Of a DNA stretch of 64,000 nucleotides, positions 23,153 to 33,420 are shown piece by piece. Numbering within the stretch: the first letter of the stretch is position 1; each line of letters starts with the position of its first letter. The DNA is from Stereocaulon alpinum (taxonomy: Eukaryota > Ascomycota > Lecanoromycetes > Lecanorales > Stereocaulaceae). Both the position numbers and the translations under genes were made by a program. The notes beneath the pieces were generated by a model. That model had not been told where the DNA came from and did no database searches. It was given only the letters and a program-made list of their open reading frames with translations. The stretch covers positions 992,001 through 1,056,000 of the forward strand of contig JAEUBA010000002.1 in NCBI GenBank assembly GCA_018257865.1, in the 5' to 3' direction.

Positions 23153-23495
23153 GATTGATGAATGGAGAGATAGGATCTGTGTATATGGAACTCTGGTAGA
23201 GCATGCATTAGAGCTTGGACATGGTATTTATGGATGATGTGTGCATAGTTATATTGGTTGGATACCTTTCGGAATGATATTCTTGATCATGCATTCTAAG
23301 ACTAGTCTTGAGTGTGTGCGTGGAACAAGAGACATTCCCCTCTAAATTACAGTTTTGATGTGTCTCCACAAGCCTACATGACCTTTGATGCCCATGATCT
23401 GACGTGACAAGAAACTACCTTTAGACAGCGCTTGGCGCGCTAGAGACCTTTGTTCAAAACAATCTTATATGGCTCCTCGAATCATGTAACATACA
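23153..23495. other. Intergenic region between SNF5 and the syntaxin gene
   Basis: 3' flank of SNF5 and promoter of the next plus-strand gene. No ORF of note. Confidence 0.4.
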
Positions 23496-24739
23496 ATGTC
23501 AGACCTCACACCCCTCCTGAACGACCTCCTGAAAAAGCACAACACCCACCTCAAACACTCTCCCCGCAAGCGCTCAGATACACGCGATGAATTCCTCAAA
23601 GAAGCATACCGAATAGTACCCATTCCCTATATCCCCCATCTCTATACCTCACACCAGCCATACTAAAACCCCTCACAGAACGACCACATCCTCTCCCTCC
23701 ACACTTACCTCTTCTCAATCCGCCAAGCCTACCTCTCCACCTCCCCACCCCCCCGCCGCCACCATGCCCACCCCTCAACCTCCAAGCTGCCCCACAGCCC
23801 CCCGAAAGACACCACCTATCTCTCCAACCCAGACCGCGACGCCATAGACGCCTCCTCCAAAACCCTCCTCCGCGACCTCAATGCCTCAATCCGTCAACTC
23901 GCCGAAGCAGAAAGCATACGCCGCATATCACAGTCGCGCGTCCTAGAATCCAAGTTCTCGAAAGGATTGCTGGGACGATGGGCAGCTGGGGGTGGGACAG
24001 GAGGGGAGAAGAGTCCGGAGCAGGAGGTTGAGGAGGAGAGGTTGAGGTTTGTTGCTGTGCATAGGGATAGTGTGCTTTGGTTTTTGGGGAGGAGGTTGGA
24101 GGGGGTGGGGGAGGTGCAGAGGGGGATGATGGAGAGGAGGTTGGAGAGGGAGGTGGAGAGGGGGAGGAGTGTGTTGCATAGAATTCAGGGGACGGGGGGT
24201 GCGGGAGGTTTTGATCTGGGGGAAATGAATGGGTATGATCCTCAAGAGGAGGGAAGGGGAGGGGCTGGTGGTGGTAGTGGTGGGTATAAGGGAGGGAGGG
24301 GGGCAGCTATGGATGAGGAGGATAGGAGGCAGATTGAGCAGCAGTTGAGTCCGGAACAGTTACAGCTTTTTGCGAGGGAGAATCAGGATATGTTGAAGCA
24401 TTATGAGGATACGCTCGATCAAGTACGGTATGTCAATTGGCCATTCAACTCCCACTTTGCCCACCCCCGTACTTACAATATGCTCACATACATTATAGAA
24501 CAGCAGAGCGCTCTATGCTCGAAATCTCCGAGCTCCAGACCACCTTAGTGCAGAATCTGGACATCCAAAGTGCGAATATATCACAGCTTGTCGCTGACTC
24601 GCTGTCTACGACTGATAATGTGGGCGGTGGGAACAAAGAGCTGAAGAGGGCCACTGAGAGGAAGAGTACGGCACGGATGGTGTTTTGGGCTAGTTGTGGG
24701 CTGTGCGGGTTTTTGATCACTTGGGATCTGATATTCTGA
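23496..24739 (+). CDS. UFE1: ER syntaxin, STX18/Ufe1-like t-SNARE
   Basis: Three exons: 23496-23615, 23679-24427, 24499-24739 (369 residues). Introns are 63 bp (donor GTACCC, weak) and 71 bp (GTATGT). The N terminus DLTPLLNDLLKKHN and the following helices match the STX18/Ufe1 N-terminal domain. The SNARE helix is completed only by splicing at DQVR-TAERSMLEISELQTTL, followed by QNLDIQSANISQLV. A C-terminal transmembrane anchor (MVFWASCGLCGFLITWDLIF) ends the protein. Ufe1/STX18 is the ER t-SNARE for retrograde Golgi-to-ER vesicles and ER fusion. The middle is Gly/Arg-rich. Base composition flips within exon 2: about 23,680-23,960 is very C-rich, about 23,965-24,400 very G-rich on the coding strand. 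Convergent with the aminotransferase gene, 157 bp apart. Confidence 0.9.
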
Positions 24740-24896
24740 GGATTCGAAGACCAAAGAGAAGGGACATTTTGGGTGAGAAATTGTTTTGCTGGATTTGAGT
24801 GGAGGCAATGATACCCCTGAGCAGAGAAACTTCCTTCTATATGCCAATGTTTTGCAGACCCGCTGAACCATGCTTCGACTTCGCCTCCTCACTCCC

Positions 24897-26316
24897 CTAC
24901 TCCGTCTCCCTCACGACCTTATCAATCGCCTTGGCCGTGTACTCGACATTCCCAGTGTTCAAACCGGCCATACTTATCCTCCCATTCTTCGTCATATACA
25001 CGTGGGCATCTTCCCGGATCTTGAGCACTTGCTTCTCTGTCAGGCCAGTGAAGCTGAACATGCCAATTTGATCCGTGATGTGCTTCCAACTGCCCTCTTT
25101 ACCGTTCAGCTCTTCCAACTTCGATCTCAACGCTTTTCGCATATCGATGATCCGCCCAGCCATGGTCCGCAGATTCGCTTCCCATTCTTTGAACAGAGCT
25201 GGGTCGTTGAGCACAAGACTGGCTATGCGGGCACCATACGCCGGTGGGTTGCTGATCTCACTGCGCTGAAGAATCGCTAGCTGAGATGCTATACGGCCAA
25301 TTGTGTTCTGAGCATCTGGGCCGGCACCAGTGACGAAGTGGAAAGCTCCTGCTCGCTCTCCATATAGACCGAAGTTCTTGGCGAACGATTGGGCGATGCA
25401 GAGCTCGAATCCTTGGGAGACGAAGTATCGAATCGCCCATGCGTCGTTCTCGAGGTCGCCGGATGCGAAACCTTGGTATGCGCAGTCGAAGAAGGGGAAA
25501 TGCTTCTTGGCTCGTATTACCTTAGCTAATTCTTTCCACTGATCGCGTGTTGGGTCGACGCCAGTAGGGTTATGAGCACATGCATGCAGAAGCATAATAC
25601 TTCCTTCCGGAGCTTGCTCGATCGTTGAGCGCATGCCTTCGAAGTCGAGACCTTTGGTTTGGGGAGAGAAGTAGGGATAGGTTTTTATTGGGAGGTGGAC
25701 ATTTGTAAAGATTTGGTTGTGGTTGGCCCATGTCGGAGACGAGAAGTATATGGGCTGATTGGAAGGACGAGGGTAGAAGCGTGCGAGGAAGAGACCGCCT
25801 AAATGGACAGCGCCGGTGCCGGAGATGGTTTGGAAAGTCACAACCTACAACAGGATTAATAGGGCTTGGGGTCGAGGGTGCAAGGAGGACGTGCCCGTTT
25901 CTCTTTAATAGCTGGACTATCCGCACCAAGGATGAGCTTCTGAGCCGCTGATGTGAAGTCTGCAAGGCCGGCTATAGGGAGATATTCATGGTTTAAATTT
26001 GGATCTTTTCGTAGTATTTCGTCTGCCTGAACTTCGAGTAAGCAAATGTAGGAGCTTCCACTCAAATCACTGGACCCGATAATACCTGCTTGACCACTGG
26101 CAGCACCCACGGCTTAGCATTGTTGTCTCTATAAGCTCCAATGCCCAAGTCGACTTTCTTCTCAAAGTCGTCCTTTCTATAAGCAGCCATAAGCCCGAAA
26201 AGCGGGTCTTCTGGCGCTTGAGGGACATTGTCCGCGTGGAAAACAGTGGGATTGCCGCCGTCCATGTGTGCTTGTATGGTTGACAGTCTGGCTGAAGGAG
26301 ATGTTGCTTGGGGCAT
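24897..26316 (-). CDS. AAT1: Aspartate aminotransferase, probably cytosolic
   Basis: Three exons: 26316-26086, 26026-25895, 25844-24897 (436 residues). It interconverts aspartate plus 2-oxoglutarate with oxaloacetate plus glutamate using pyridoxal phosphate. Visible: DLGIGAYRDNNAKPWVLPVV, HEYLPIAGLADFTSAA, SGTGAVHLGG, LLHACAHNPTGVDPT, FPFFDCAYQGFASGDL and the PLP-lysine segment SFAKNFGLYGERAG, ending GRISMAGLNTGNVEYTAKAI. No presequence is evident, which favours the cytosolic form. Intron 1 (26085-26027, 59 bp) is GT-AG. Intron 2 (25894-25845, 50 bp) appears to be GC-AG (donor GCACGT after CGG): no GT donor in the region joins EKR to VVTFQT in frame. The gene symbol is by family; paralogue numbering differs among fungi. 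Confidence 0.93.
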
Positions 26317-27430
26317 TATGGAAACAGAGCCACGTTCAGACCTTGGCGTCTCGGTAAGGCTTCGGTCAAAGACGCCCCGAAGCGCTGCCCCGGAGCTACT
26401 TATACAATCCTGGCTCTCCAGAGTTCAACAAGAGCCGAGGTCAGTTTCCGGTCATTTACCTGGTGACGATAGCACACGGCGTTCATGTTTTATCGTTCCA
26501 CAGATAACGTGCATTGGCAGCCCAAGATTGCCTGGCTCGATTCAAGAGAAATCCCTGTGTCTCCTGAGAGTTTCCCGGGTGAAGTGTCGATCTGTCTGGG
26601 TATTTCGATTGTTATTGAGAAGACGTCTCGGCAGCTCGGTCATAACGAGATATTGACACTGTTAGGTGATGCCTTGGTAACCACGGAGGCGGCATCTGTA
26701 GGGTCAGAAATCTAATAACATAGCATAAGACTGGCGGAAGGCATTAGCATCTCCATTAATGTAGCGGCGAGCATGAGCAAAGTGAGAGGGGACTTTGTTG
26801 CCCAATAGAACGGCCTGACAGAAATTAAACCACCATTTCACTTTTGAAATGTTCGGAATACAATCGGCGATGTAGACTATGGTGACTACGACTTCCATGG
26901 TCTAGAGGAGGAGCCGACCTGATGGCTGGCAAGATTCAATAGATGGCTTTGCTAGAGACGAGATGATTCGGACGTCTCCCATATTTCGCACAGCGCACTG
27001 AATGGTCGAGTATGTTCCTAAAATTCCAAGATATCGCCCAATTGGAGCTCAGTATGACGGACAAACTGCAGTGAACCTCTCGCACGAGAGCTGCCTGAGG
27101 CAACTGCTTGGGACCTTTCGTCCAGACTTTCGGAAGCACTTAGCGTCCATCTCTAGCGTCGAACCACTTTACGCGAACGCGACTTTCTACAATGGAAGCC
27201 TTGGTGACGCGATTCACTGCATTCAAACTCTGGATCTCGCCGCTCTGGCTGCCTCCAGCTCTACTAGGATTCACTTTCCTATATCTCGCACACTGACCTT
27301 CCCTCTCTCACGCTCTTTTCTCCCCGCAGTCGCGCGAACCATATACTTGAACCGGCGATGTAGTCAATGCAATCGCGGGCTACTCTCTACGAATCAGTTG
27401 ACCAGCAGATTACCGACATCCATTACTACC
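26317..27430. other. Divergent intergenic region, aminotransferase and DNA ligase I
   Basis: Upstream DNA for a minus- and a plus-strand gene. A 143-codon stop-free frame (27002-27430) runs directly into the ligase start and is described separately. A strong CT-rich tract at about 27,290-27,329 ends in CCCCGCAG and could be a promoter tract or a leader-intron acceptor. Confidence 0.45.
27002..27430 (+). other. In-frame stop-free extension upstream of DNA ligase I, presequence-like
   Basis: From ATG 27002 the frame stays open for 143 codons into the ligase ATG at 27431. The last 55 or so codons before that ATG encode no acidic residues and about eight arginines, with Ser/Thr/Leu (e.g. PLSRSFLPAVARTIYL, RGLLSTNQLTSRLPTSITT), the composition of a mitochondrial presequence. 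There is no other in-frame ATG. Budding yeast Cdc9 makes mitochondrial and nuclear forms from two starts, so a similar use here is plausible but unproven. Confidence 0.4.
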
Positions 27431-30317
27431 ATGCCACCAAAGCAAGCTACCTTAGGGTACGTTAAGTCGCAGCAGCAGACCCTAGGGTGCATGCTTCCTT
27501 CTTTCTATACTTTACATATACTCGTTTACTAATGCATGTTATGAGTATAGCAAATTCTTTGGGAAGCCCAACGGATCTGGACCCAAGCCGCAGCAGTCTA
27601 CACTAGCTTTTCAGAAGCCCAAAGCGTCAGTGGCTGTGAAGGAAGACGATGGAGCAGTTGATGGAGTTGAGAAGTCAGAAGAGGGTGAAGACTCAAAGGA
27701 TGTGAAAACTGAAAATGTGGACGGGGATGATGAAATGGATATAGGGCCTGAGACCCATGCTGCTGTTATTGATGGGAATGGCGTGGCCTCTGTCAGAGCC
27801 GAAGCTCCTTCGACAAATGGCGAGGCGTCATCCCCACCGCAAAGCACCCCAAAGTCGCCTCCAAAACGAAGCAACGAGGAAATGAGAGATGAGTACGGTG
27901 AAGACGACGATGAGCCCGTAAGGAAGAGGTCGAGGCGGACTGCGCCACAAGAGAAGCCTAAGCAATCAGCAAAGGCTAAGGCTGTGGAACCCAAGAAGGA
28001 TAGGGCGAATATGAAAGCTGCTCCTTCAAAAGCCGAGAACAAGGAGCTTGAGCCCAAGCAATCATCAAAGACTACCAACAAGTCCTCCGCAAAGACAAGT
28101 TCAGATCAGGCAAAAGCTGGATCAACGGAAGCAGTCCCGTCTTCTTCGACCGCGGTCGAAGCCGATGACGAAGAGGCTCCTGATGAGACTGCTTCCGAGA
28201 TGGACGAGGATGAAGCTGAGTCTGAGGAGGAAGACAAGCCCGAGGTTGCTGCAAAAGCTCGAGAGAAAGTCCAGTCAACGCTGAAGAGTAGTGGAAAGGA
28301 TCCTTATCCTGATTGGAAACCAGGAGAGCCGGTCCCATATGCAGCATTGTGTACTACGTTCTCGTTGATAGAGATGACTACGAAGCGCCTCATCATATCA
28401 GCTCATTGCTCGCTCTTCCTTCGTCAGGTGCTACGACTCACACCTCAAGACCTTTTACCTACAGTCCAGCTTATGATCAACAAACTTGCTGCTGATTACG
28501 CCGGCATAGAGCTTGGCATTGGAGAGTCATTGATCATGAAGGCCATTGGCGAATCAACCGGTAGAAGCCTTCAGATAATCAAAGCCGATCAAAATGAAAT
28601 AGGAGACCTAGGACTTGTTGCAGCAAAGAGTCGTTCAAACCAGCCTACCATGTTCAAACCTAAGCCTTTGACCGTAAGGGGAGTCCTTGAAGGTCTCATG
28701 GGTATTGCGACTGTCTCCGGCGATGGCTCACAAGGGAGAAAGATCGCGGGCATCAAGAAGCTGTTGTCGGCAGCGGATGCAGCGCATGCTGGCAAAGGCA
28801 GCAAAGGCATTGACATCACAAAAGACAAGGGTGGAGCGAGTGAAGCTAAATTCATTATACGATTCTTGGAGGGCAAATTGAGACTTGGCCTAGCTGAGAA
28901 GACCGTCCTCGTCGGCCTAGCCCATGCAATGGTGATCCATGAGACAGAGCAGAAATGCAACAAGCTACCCAGCACGGAGAAGTTGGCGGAAGGAGAGGCG
29001 ATCCTCAAGACCGTCTACAGTGAGCTGCCAAGTTATGAGGTCATTATTCCTGCAATGATTGAGCATGGCATCTTCCACCTGCGCGAGAATTGTAGATTGC
29101 AACCTGGGGTACCCTTGAAGCCAATGTTGGCAAAGCCTACCAAGTCAATCACCGAGGTTCTCGACCGGTTCGAAGGGAAGAACTTTACCTGTGAATACAA
29201 GTACGATGGCGAGCGAGCACAGATACACTACGTCGCTGAAGACTCACAGCAGCAGTATCCCAGCTCTTTATTGAAAGGCAAGGGGGGAAAAGGCCTTTCT
29301 GCCATCTTCTCCAGAAACTCGGAAGACTTATCCAAGAAATACCCAGATATCCTGACGAAGCTTAACACCTGGATCAAACCAGAAACCAAGAGTTTCGTGC
29401 TCGATTGTGAGACAGTGGCATGGGATCTGGTAGAGAAGAAAGTCCTACCATTCCAGCAGCTTATGACAAGAAAACGTAAGGACGTCAAAGCCGAAGACGT
29501 GACTGTCAAAGTCTGCGTCTTCGCTTTCGACATGCTCTTCTACAACGGAAAATCCATAGTCCAAAAATCTCTCCGCGAACGGCGTGAACTCCTCCGCGAA
29601 GCCTTCTCCGAAGCAGAAGGCGAATTCTCCTTCGCTCAATACGGCAACACCTCCGACCTAGAAGAGATCCAAACCCTCCTCGACGAGTCGGTCAAAGCCT
29701 CCTGCGAAGGCCTAATGGTAAAAATGCTCGACACCAACGAAAGCGGCTACGAGCCCAGCAAACGCAGCCGCAACTGGCTCAAAGTGAAAAAAGACTACCT
29801 CTCCGGCATAGGAGATTCTCTCGACCTCGTCGTCCTAGGAGCGTACTACGGTAAAGGCAAACGCACATCCGTATACGGCGCGTTCCTACTAGCATGCTAC
29901 AACTCCTCCAACGAAAGCTACGAAACAGTCTGCAACATCGGCACCGGCTTCTCAGAAGCCATCCTCGAAGAACTCCACACCAAGCTAAAAGACCACACCA
30001 TCGATCGCCCTAAACCTTTCTACTCGCACAGCACCGTCCCTAAAGACCAACCAGATGTATGGTTTGAACCGCGTTTCGTCTGGGAAGTGAAGACTGCGGA
30101 TTTGACGATTAGTCCGAGATATAAAGCTGGTGCTGATGCGTTGAGTGATGGTAGTGGGAAGGGGATCAGTTTGAGGTTTCCGAGGTTTATCAAGGAGAGG
30201 GAGGACAAGAAGGCTGATGAGGCGACGGGGAGTAGGATGGTTGTTGAGATGTATCAGAAGCAGGAGGGGGTTGGGAAGAATAAGGGGCCGAGTGTTGATG
30301 ATGATTTTGAGTATTGA
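27431..30317 (+). CDS. CDC9: ATP-dependent DNA ligase I
   Basis: Two exons, 27431-27486 and 27551-30317 (940 residues). The 64 bp intron has donor GTGCAT, a TACTAAT branch and acceptor TAG. Splicing completes a PCNA-interacting box QQTLGKFF at about residues 15-22, so the intron cuts the motif. A long acidic/basic disordered region follows to about residue 240. Then come the DNA-binding domain and the adenylation domain with active-site motif KYDGERAQ (Lys about 569), EGLMVKMLD (motif IV) and NWLKVKKDYL (motif V), and a C-terminal OB fold ending in FPRFIKERED. This enzyme seals Okazaki fragments and finishes excision repair. Coding-strand composition switches from C-rich (about 29,530-30,060) to G-rich (about 30,080-30,310). 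Convergent with the Pol X gene. Confidence 0.96.
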
Positions 30318-30439
30318 GGTCAGATGCTGGAGGTCATGTTGGCTGTACAATGTTTACGAGCGAATCAGCTGTGTGCTATTATGATCATTGTATGGCTTAT
30401 TCTTCATGTATTCAATTGACTGTGATGTACAAAATCTTC

Positions 30440-32584
30440 TCATCCAGTGCACCTATCCCAAGGCTCTCGGTAAACCAGCCCCATTCCCTCGAAGACCTTT
30501 CTCTCAGCCTCCTGCCAGCTCGTACATCTCGTCCTCTTATTCGACCATCCCTCCAAATCTATCCATCTCCCAGTCCCTCTCTCCCTAACCCCACTACTAT
30601 CAAACTTCCACCCCTTCCTATACTTAGCATACCGTCTCAAATCTCTCTGGAATGTAGTCCCAGATGTCCATCCCGCAATCGCGCACCCAACCGTCCGCCA
30701 CGGACTTATTATAATATCGACTCTGCGATGTGGATTTGGATTCTTTGCCTTGGGGTTCGCAGCGAGATCAGCTTTCTTCGTGGGCCAATCTGGGTCTTGC
30801 CATACGACGAGGGCTTTGTCGAGAGTGTCAAAGCCGTGACCGCCTTGGATAGCTGCGCTGATGGGGAGAGGTTCTTGGTTGCGTTTCGTATTTGTCAAGT
30901 TCAGGGTTAGGGTGTGTGTGATCCAGCCTTGTTTTTCTAGAGACCTGACGACTCGGTCAACGAGGTTGTAAGTCATGGCTTCGTTGCGGTGAGAGAGGAT
31001 TACGTCCACGTCGCCACTTTCGGTTTTACCTCGTCGGTAGCCGCCCACGATGATGGTCTCGACATTGGCGTCTGTAACGAGTTTTGCGTGGTGGGTGATT
31101 GTCGCGGTGATGGACTCGACCTCGGCGCGGGAGATTTTGAGTAGGAACTCGTCATAGTATTTGACGCCGATTTGCTGGACGCGGGATAGGGTTCTCCAGC
31201 CATGCTCGACGATATCATCAAGGTCACGCCAGCCTTTGTCGTAGTAGAATTCTCGAGCTGTTTTAGCTCCAACGCCCCATATCTCATAGAACTCGCGGAG
31301 GACTTTAAGGGCTGGGTCTGCCTCCAGGTCTTCAACGGCTTGTAGGTGATTGGTGGTTTTGTATTCGTGAAACAGTTGGGTGATCTTCTGATCACATCCT
31401 GGCAGAGCTAGGATCTCGCGTGTGCTTTGGATTGGGTAAGGATATGCCGCTAGAGAGGCGATGCTGGTACTATAGGCCCGAACACCAATTTCGTCAAGGG
31501 TAAGCAAGCGGGCTAGCTTGATTTTCTTGAGCTCGGCTATGAAGTCTTTGTTGGGCGAGTTCAGTGGCGTTGCACGCTCACAGGCATATATCTTCTTTCC
31601 CTTCACCCAATCCGGCAGCGCTGGCATAGCACTGCTTACTGCTTCGTCATGCTCTGAGGTAGTTTGATGCAATAGCTGAGTAGGCCGAGTAATAGACTGG
31701 GTGTGGGGTTGGCTGGCTGTCTGAGTAGAAGAGGAGAAGCTTTTGCCTACAACATCTCGTCTTGCGGCATCCTTGATACGGCTATGCTTGTTGTATCGCT
31801 TGATAGCCGGCTTCGGATCTGCATTTGCACGTTCCACAATGCCCGGAAGAACTCCTTCCTTCACGTACGGACTTTTTTCGATCACCGAATCTGGCTTTAC
31901 TGCCACTGACTTGACCATGGAAAGAGACTCCACCGCAGGTTCCCCAGTGCGAAGCAGTCTCGCTTCATAAATCGTATAAGGTCCCAAACTCTGGATCTTT
32001 CCTGCGATGAGTGAATCGTTGAGCCAATCAAGTCTCACAACTTTCACCTTGTCCGTGAAAGACTCTGCCATTGATGCAGAGTGAGAGGCTTCTATACTGG
32101 ATGACGTTGAGACACGGGAGAGTGAAAGCTGAGACATCGGCTTAGTATCAACTTCGTCTTCTTCGGTTTCTGACGCTGTGCTTGGATCAATGACCTCCAC
32201 AGCCCGCTGTCCTCTGCTATCTCGTGCGTTTGCTAATCTCCTTCTCTTTTTCGCTGGCGTCGAATCTCTCGGGGCTGGTGAAGACCTAGAGACATGTAGT
32301 CCATCTTCAGAACTAACATCTTCCAGTCGAACACCTTTCCATTGTAATTCAGACTTCGCTCGTCTCGTTCTCGAAACGTTTGCAAGCACAAGGTTGGCCT
32401 CTTTGATGTCGTATGTCAGAGGAGCTCCTCTACTACTGAGCACGTCTTCGGCTTCATGTTGCTCGTCGATAGAGAGGTGTGTGGCTAGCACGTAGACGGG
32501 TGGGAGCTGGCTTAAATCAAGGTTCATAGCTCGTGAAGATACATGTGGATATAGAGTGGCTGCGCCGGCTTCGCTATCGGCCAT
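30440..32584 (-). CDS. POL4: Family X DNA polymerase (Pol4/lambda/mu-like)
   Basis: Intronless, 714 residues. The N-terminal part includes a BRCT-like region (PPVYVLATHLSIDEQHEAED; VVRLDWLNDSLIAGKI near 180) separated by Ser-rich linkers. The polymerase core has the 8-kDa/fingers helices (LPGCDQKITQLFHEY; IWGVGAKTAREFYYDKGW), the palm signature VGGYRRGKTESGDVDVIL with two catalytic Asp in the low 520s, and a third Asp in RRVDIIISPW. The GWTSG motif that follows is of the terminal-transferase/mu/lambda type. The C terminus EAERKVFEGMGLVYREPWDR is standard for family X. These enzymes fill short gaps in base excision repair and end joining. The stop lies 122 bp from the DNA ligase I stop, tail to tail. 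Confidence 0.95.
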   Translation of the reverse strand: MADSEAGAATLYPHVSSRAMNLDLSQLPPVYVLATHLSIDEQHEAEDVLSSRGAPLTYDIKEANLVLANVSRTRRAKSELQWKGVRLEDVSSEDGLHVSRSSPAPRDSTPAKKRRRLANARDSRGQRAVEVIDPSTASETEEDEVDTKPMSQLSLSRVSTSSSIEASHSASMAESFTDKVKVVRLDWLNDSLIAGKIQSLGPYTIYEARLLRTGEPAVESLSMVKSVAVKPDSVIEKSPYVKEGVLPGIVERANADPKPAIKRYNKHSRIKDAARRDVVGKSFSSSTQTASQPHTQSITRPTQLLHQTTSEHDEAVSSAMPALPDWVKGKKIYACERATPLNSPNKDFIAELKKIKLARLLTLDEIGVRAYSTSIASLAAYPYPIQSTREILALPGCDQKITQLFHEYKTTNHLQAVEDLEADPALKVLREFYEIWGVGAKTAREFYYDKGWRDLDDIVEHGWRTLSRVQQIGVKYYDEFLLKISRAEVESITATITHHAKLVTDANVETIIVGGYRRGKTESGDVDVILSHRNEAMTYNLVDRVVRSLEKQGWITHTLTLNLTNTKRNQEPLPISAAIQGGHGFDTLDKALVVWQDPDWPTKKADLAANPKAKNPNPHRRVDIIISPWRTVGCAIAGWTSGTTFQRDLRRYAKYRKGWKFDSSGVRERGTGRWIDLEGWSNKRTRCTSWQEAERKVFEGMGLVYREPWDRCTG

Positions 32585-33420
32585 TTCGTCTTAGCTGAGC
32601 AAATTCGTTGGTAGTTTGTCCAAGTGAAGTGACAACCATGGCTCTAAAGCCAGGAGCTTCGGGCATGTTGAGAGCTTCGAAGTTAACAGATCCAAAGAAT
32701 ACACGGTTGTTGAGCAGCAACGAAGCACCGCTGCGTTGCAAAGAGGCCTCGAAGCAAGTGACAGTTGATGGATTATTGAGTCGAGATCCAAGTAAAGTGA
32801 GTACGTATATGAAAACTAACCTGGACGAAGGTTGAAGAGTCTTTGTAGTCACCTTCTTACAACAAGCTCGATATCTAAAGCATGAAGTCATCCACACTAG
32901 GGTATTTGTTCCGCCGGGCCGTTCTACGAGTAGAAAGCTGTGACATGTTTCTAACATACTCAGACTTTGAATACACTGGTTGGCCTCAATTTATCCTTTG
33001 TGTGACACCAATGGAGACTCAGCACGTTCCTTCCGCAGTGGAGGGTTGTGTTCCTGGTACTTTGCCTTGTCCATCATGCCTACCCCCAACCTAGCAGAAG
33101 TTAAATATGAGAGCTTGATCCCGTTCCTTCCAACATGGAGATTTGTCTTCCTATTACTCACTCTGTAGTCGAGGAAGGAGAGCTGTACTTGTACGATTTC
33201 ATAGGTTGCTACCCCAGGAAGTTAGCCTTCTCTTCGAGTTCCCAAGTTGCAATGTTTCGTCTCCACATCATTACGATGCAAAAGAAGTAAAATTCCGTAT
33301 ACGTATCAGCATTGGCAATCATCCCCAATTGTTATCTTCCCTCGGTCAATCGTTCTGAAGTGTTCATATTCCCCAATTGACTCATCCTTCAGTAGTCGCA
33401 AACCCCTAAACGACGCAGCC
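32585..33420. other. Divergent intergenic region, POL4 and CBM48 gene
   Basis: Upstream DNA of POL4 (minus) and the CBM48 protein (plus). Short ORFs of up to 127 codons on the minus strand (32574-32957) have no domain. The stretch from about 33,330 to 33,420 immediately before the CBM48 ATG is likely leader. Confidence 0.4.

Noticed and set aside
25845..25894. A GT donor four bases inside the GC-AG intron of the aminotransferase
   Set aside because: Using it shifts the frame at the junction and destroys the conserved VVTFQTISGTG segment.
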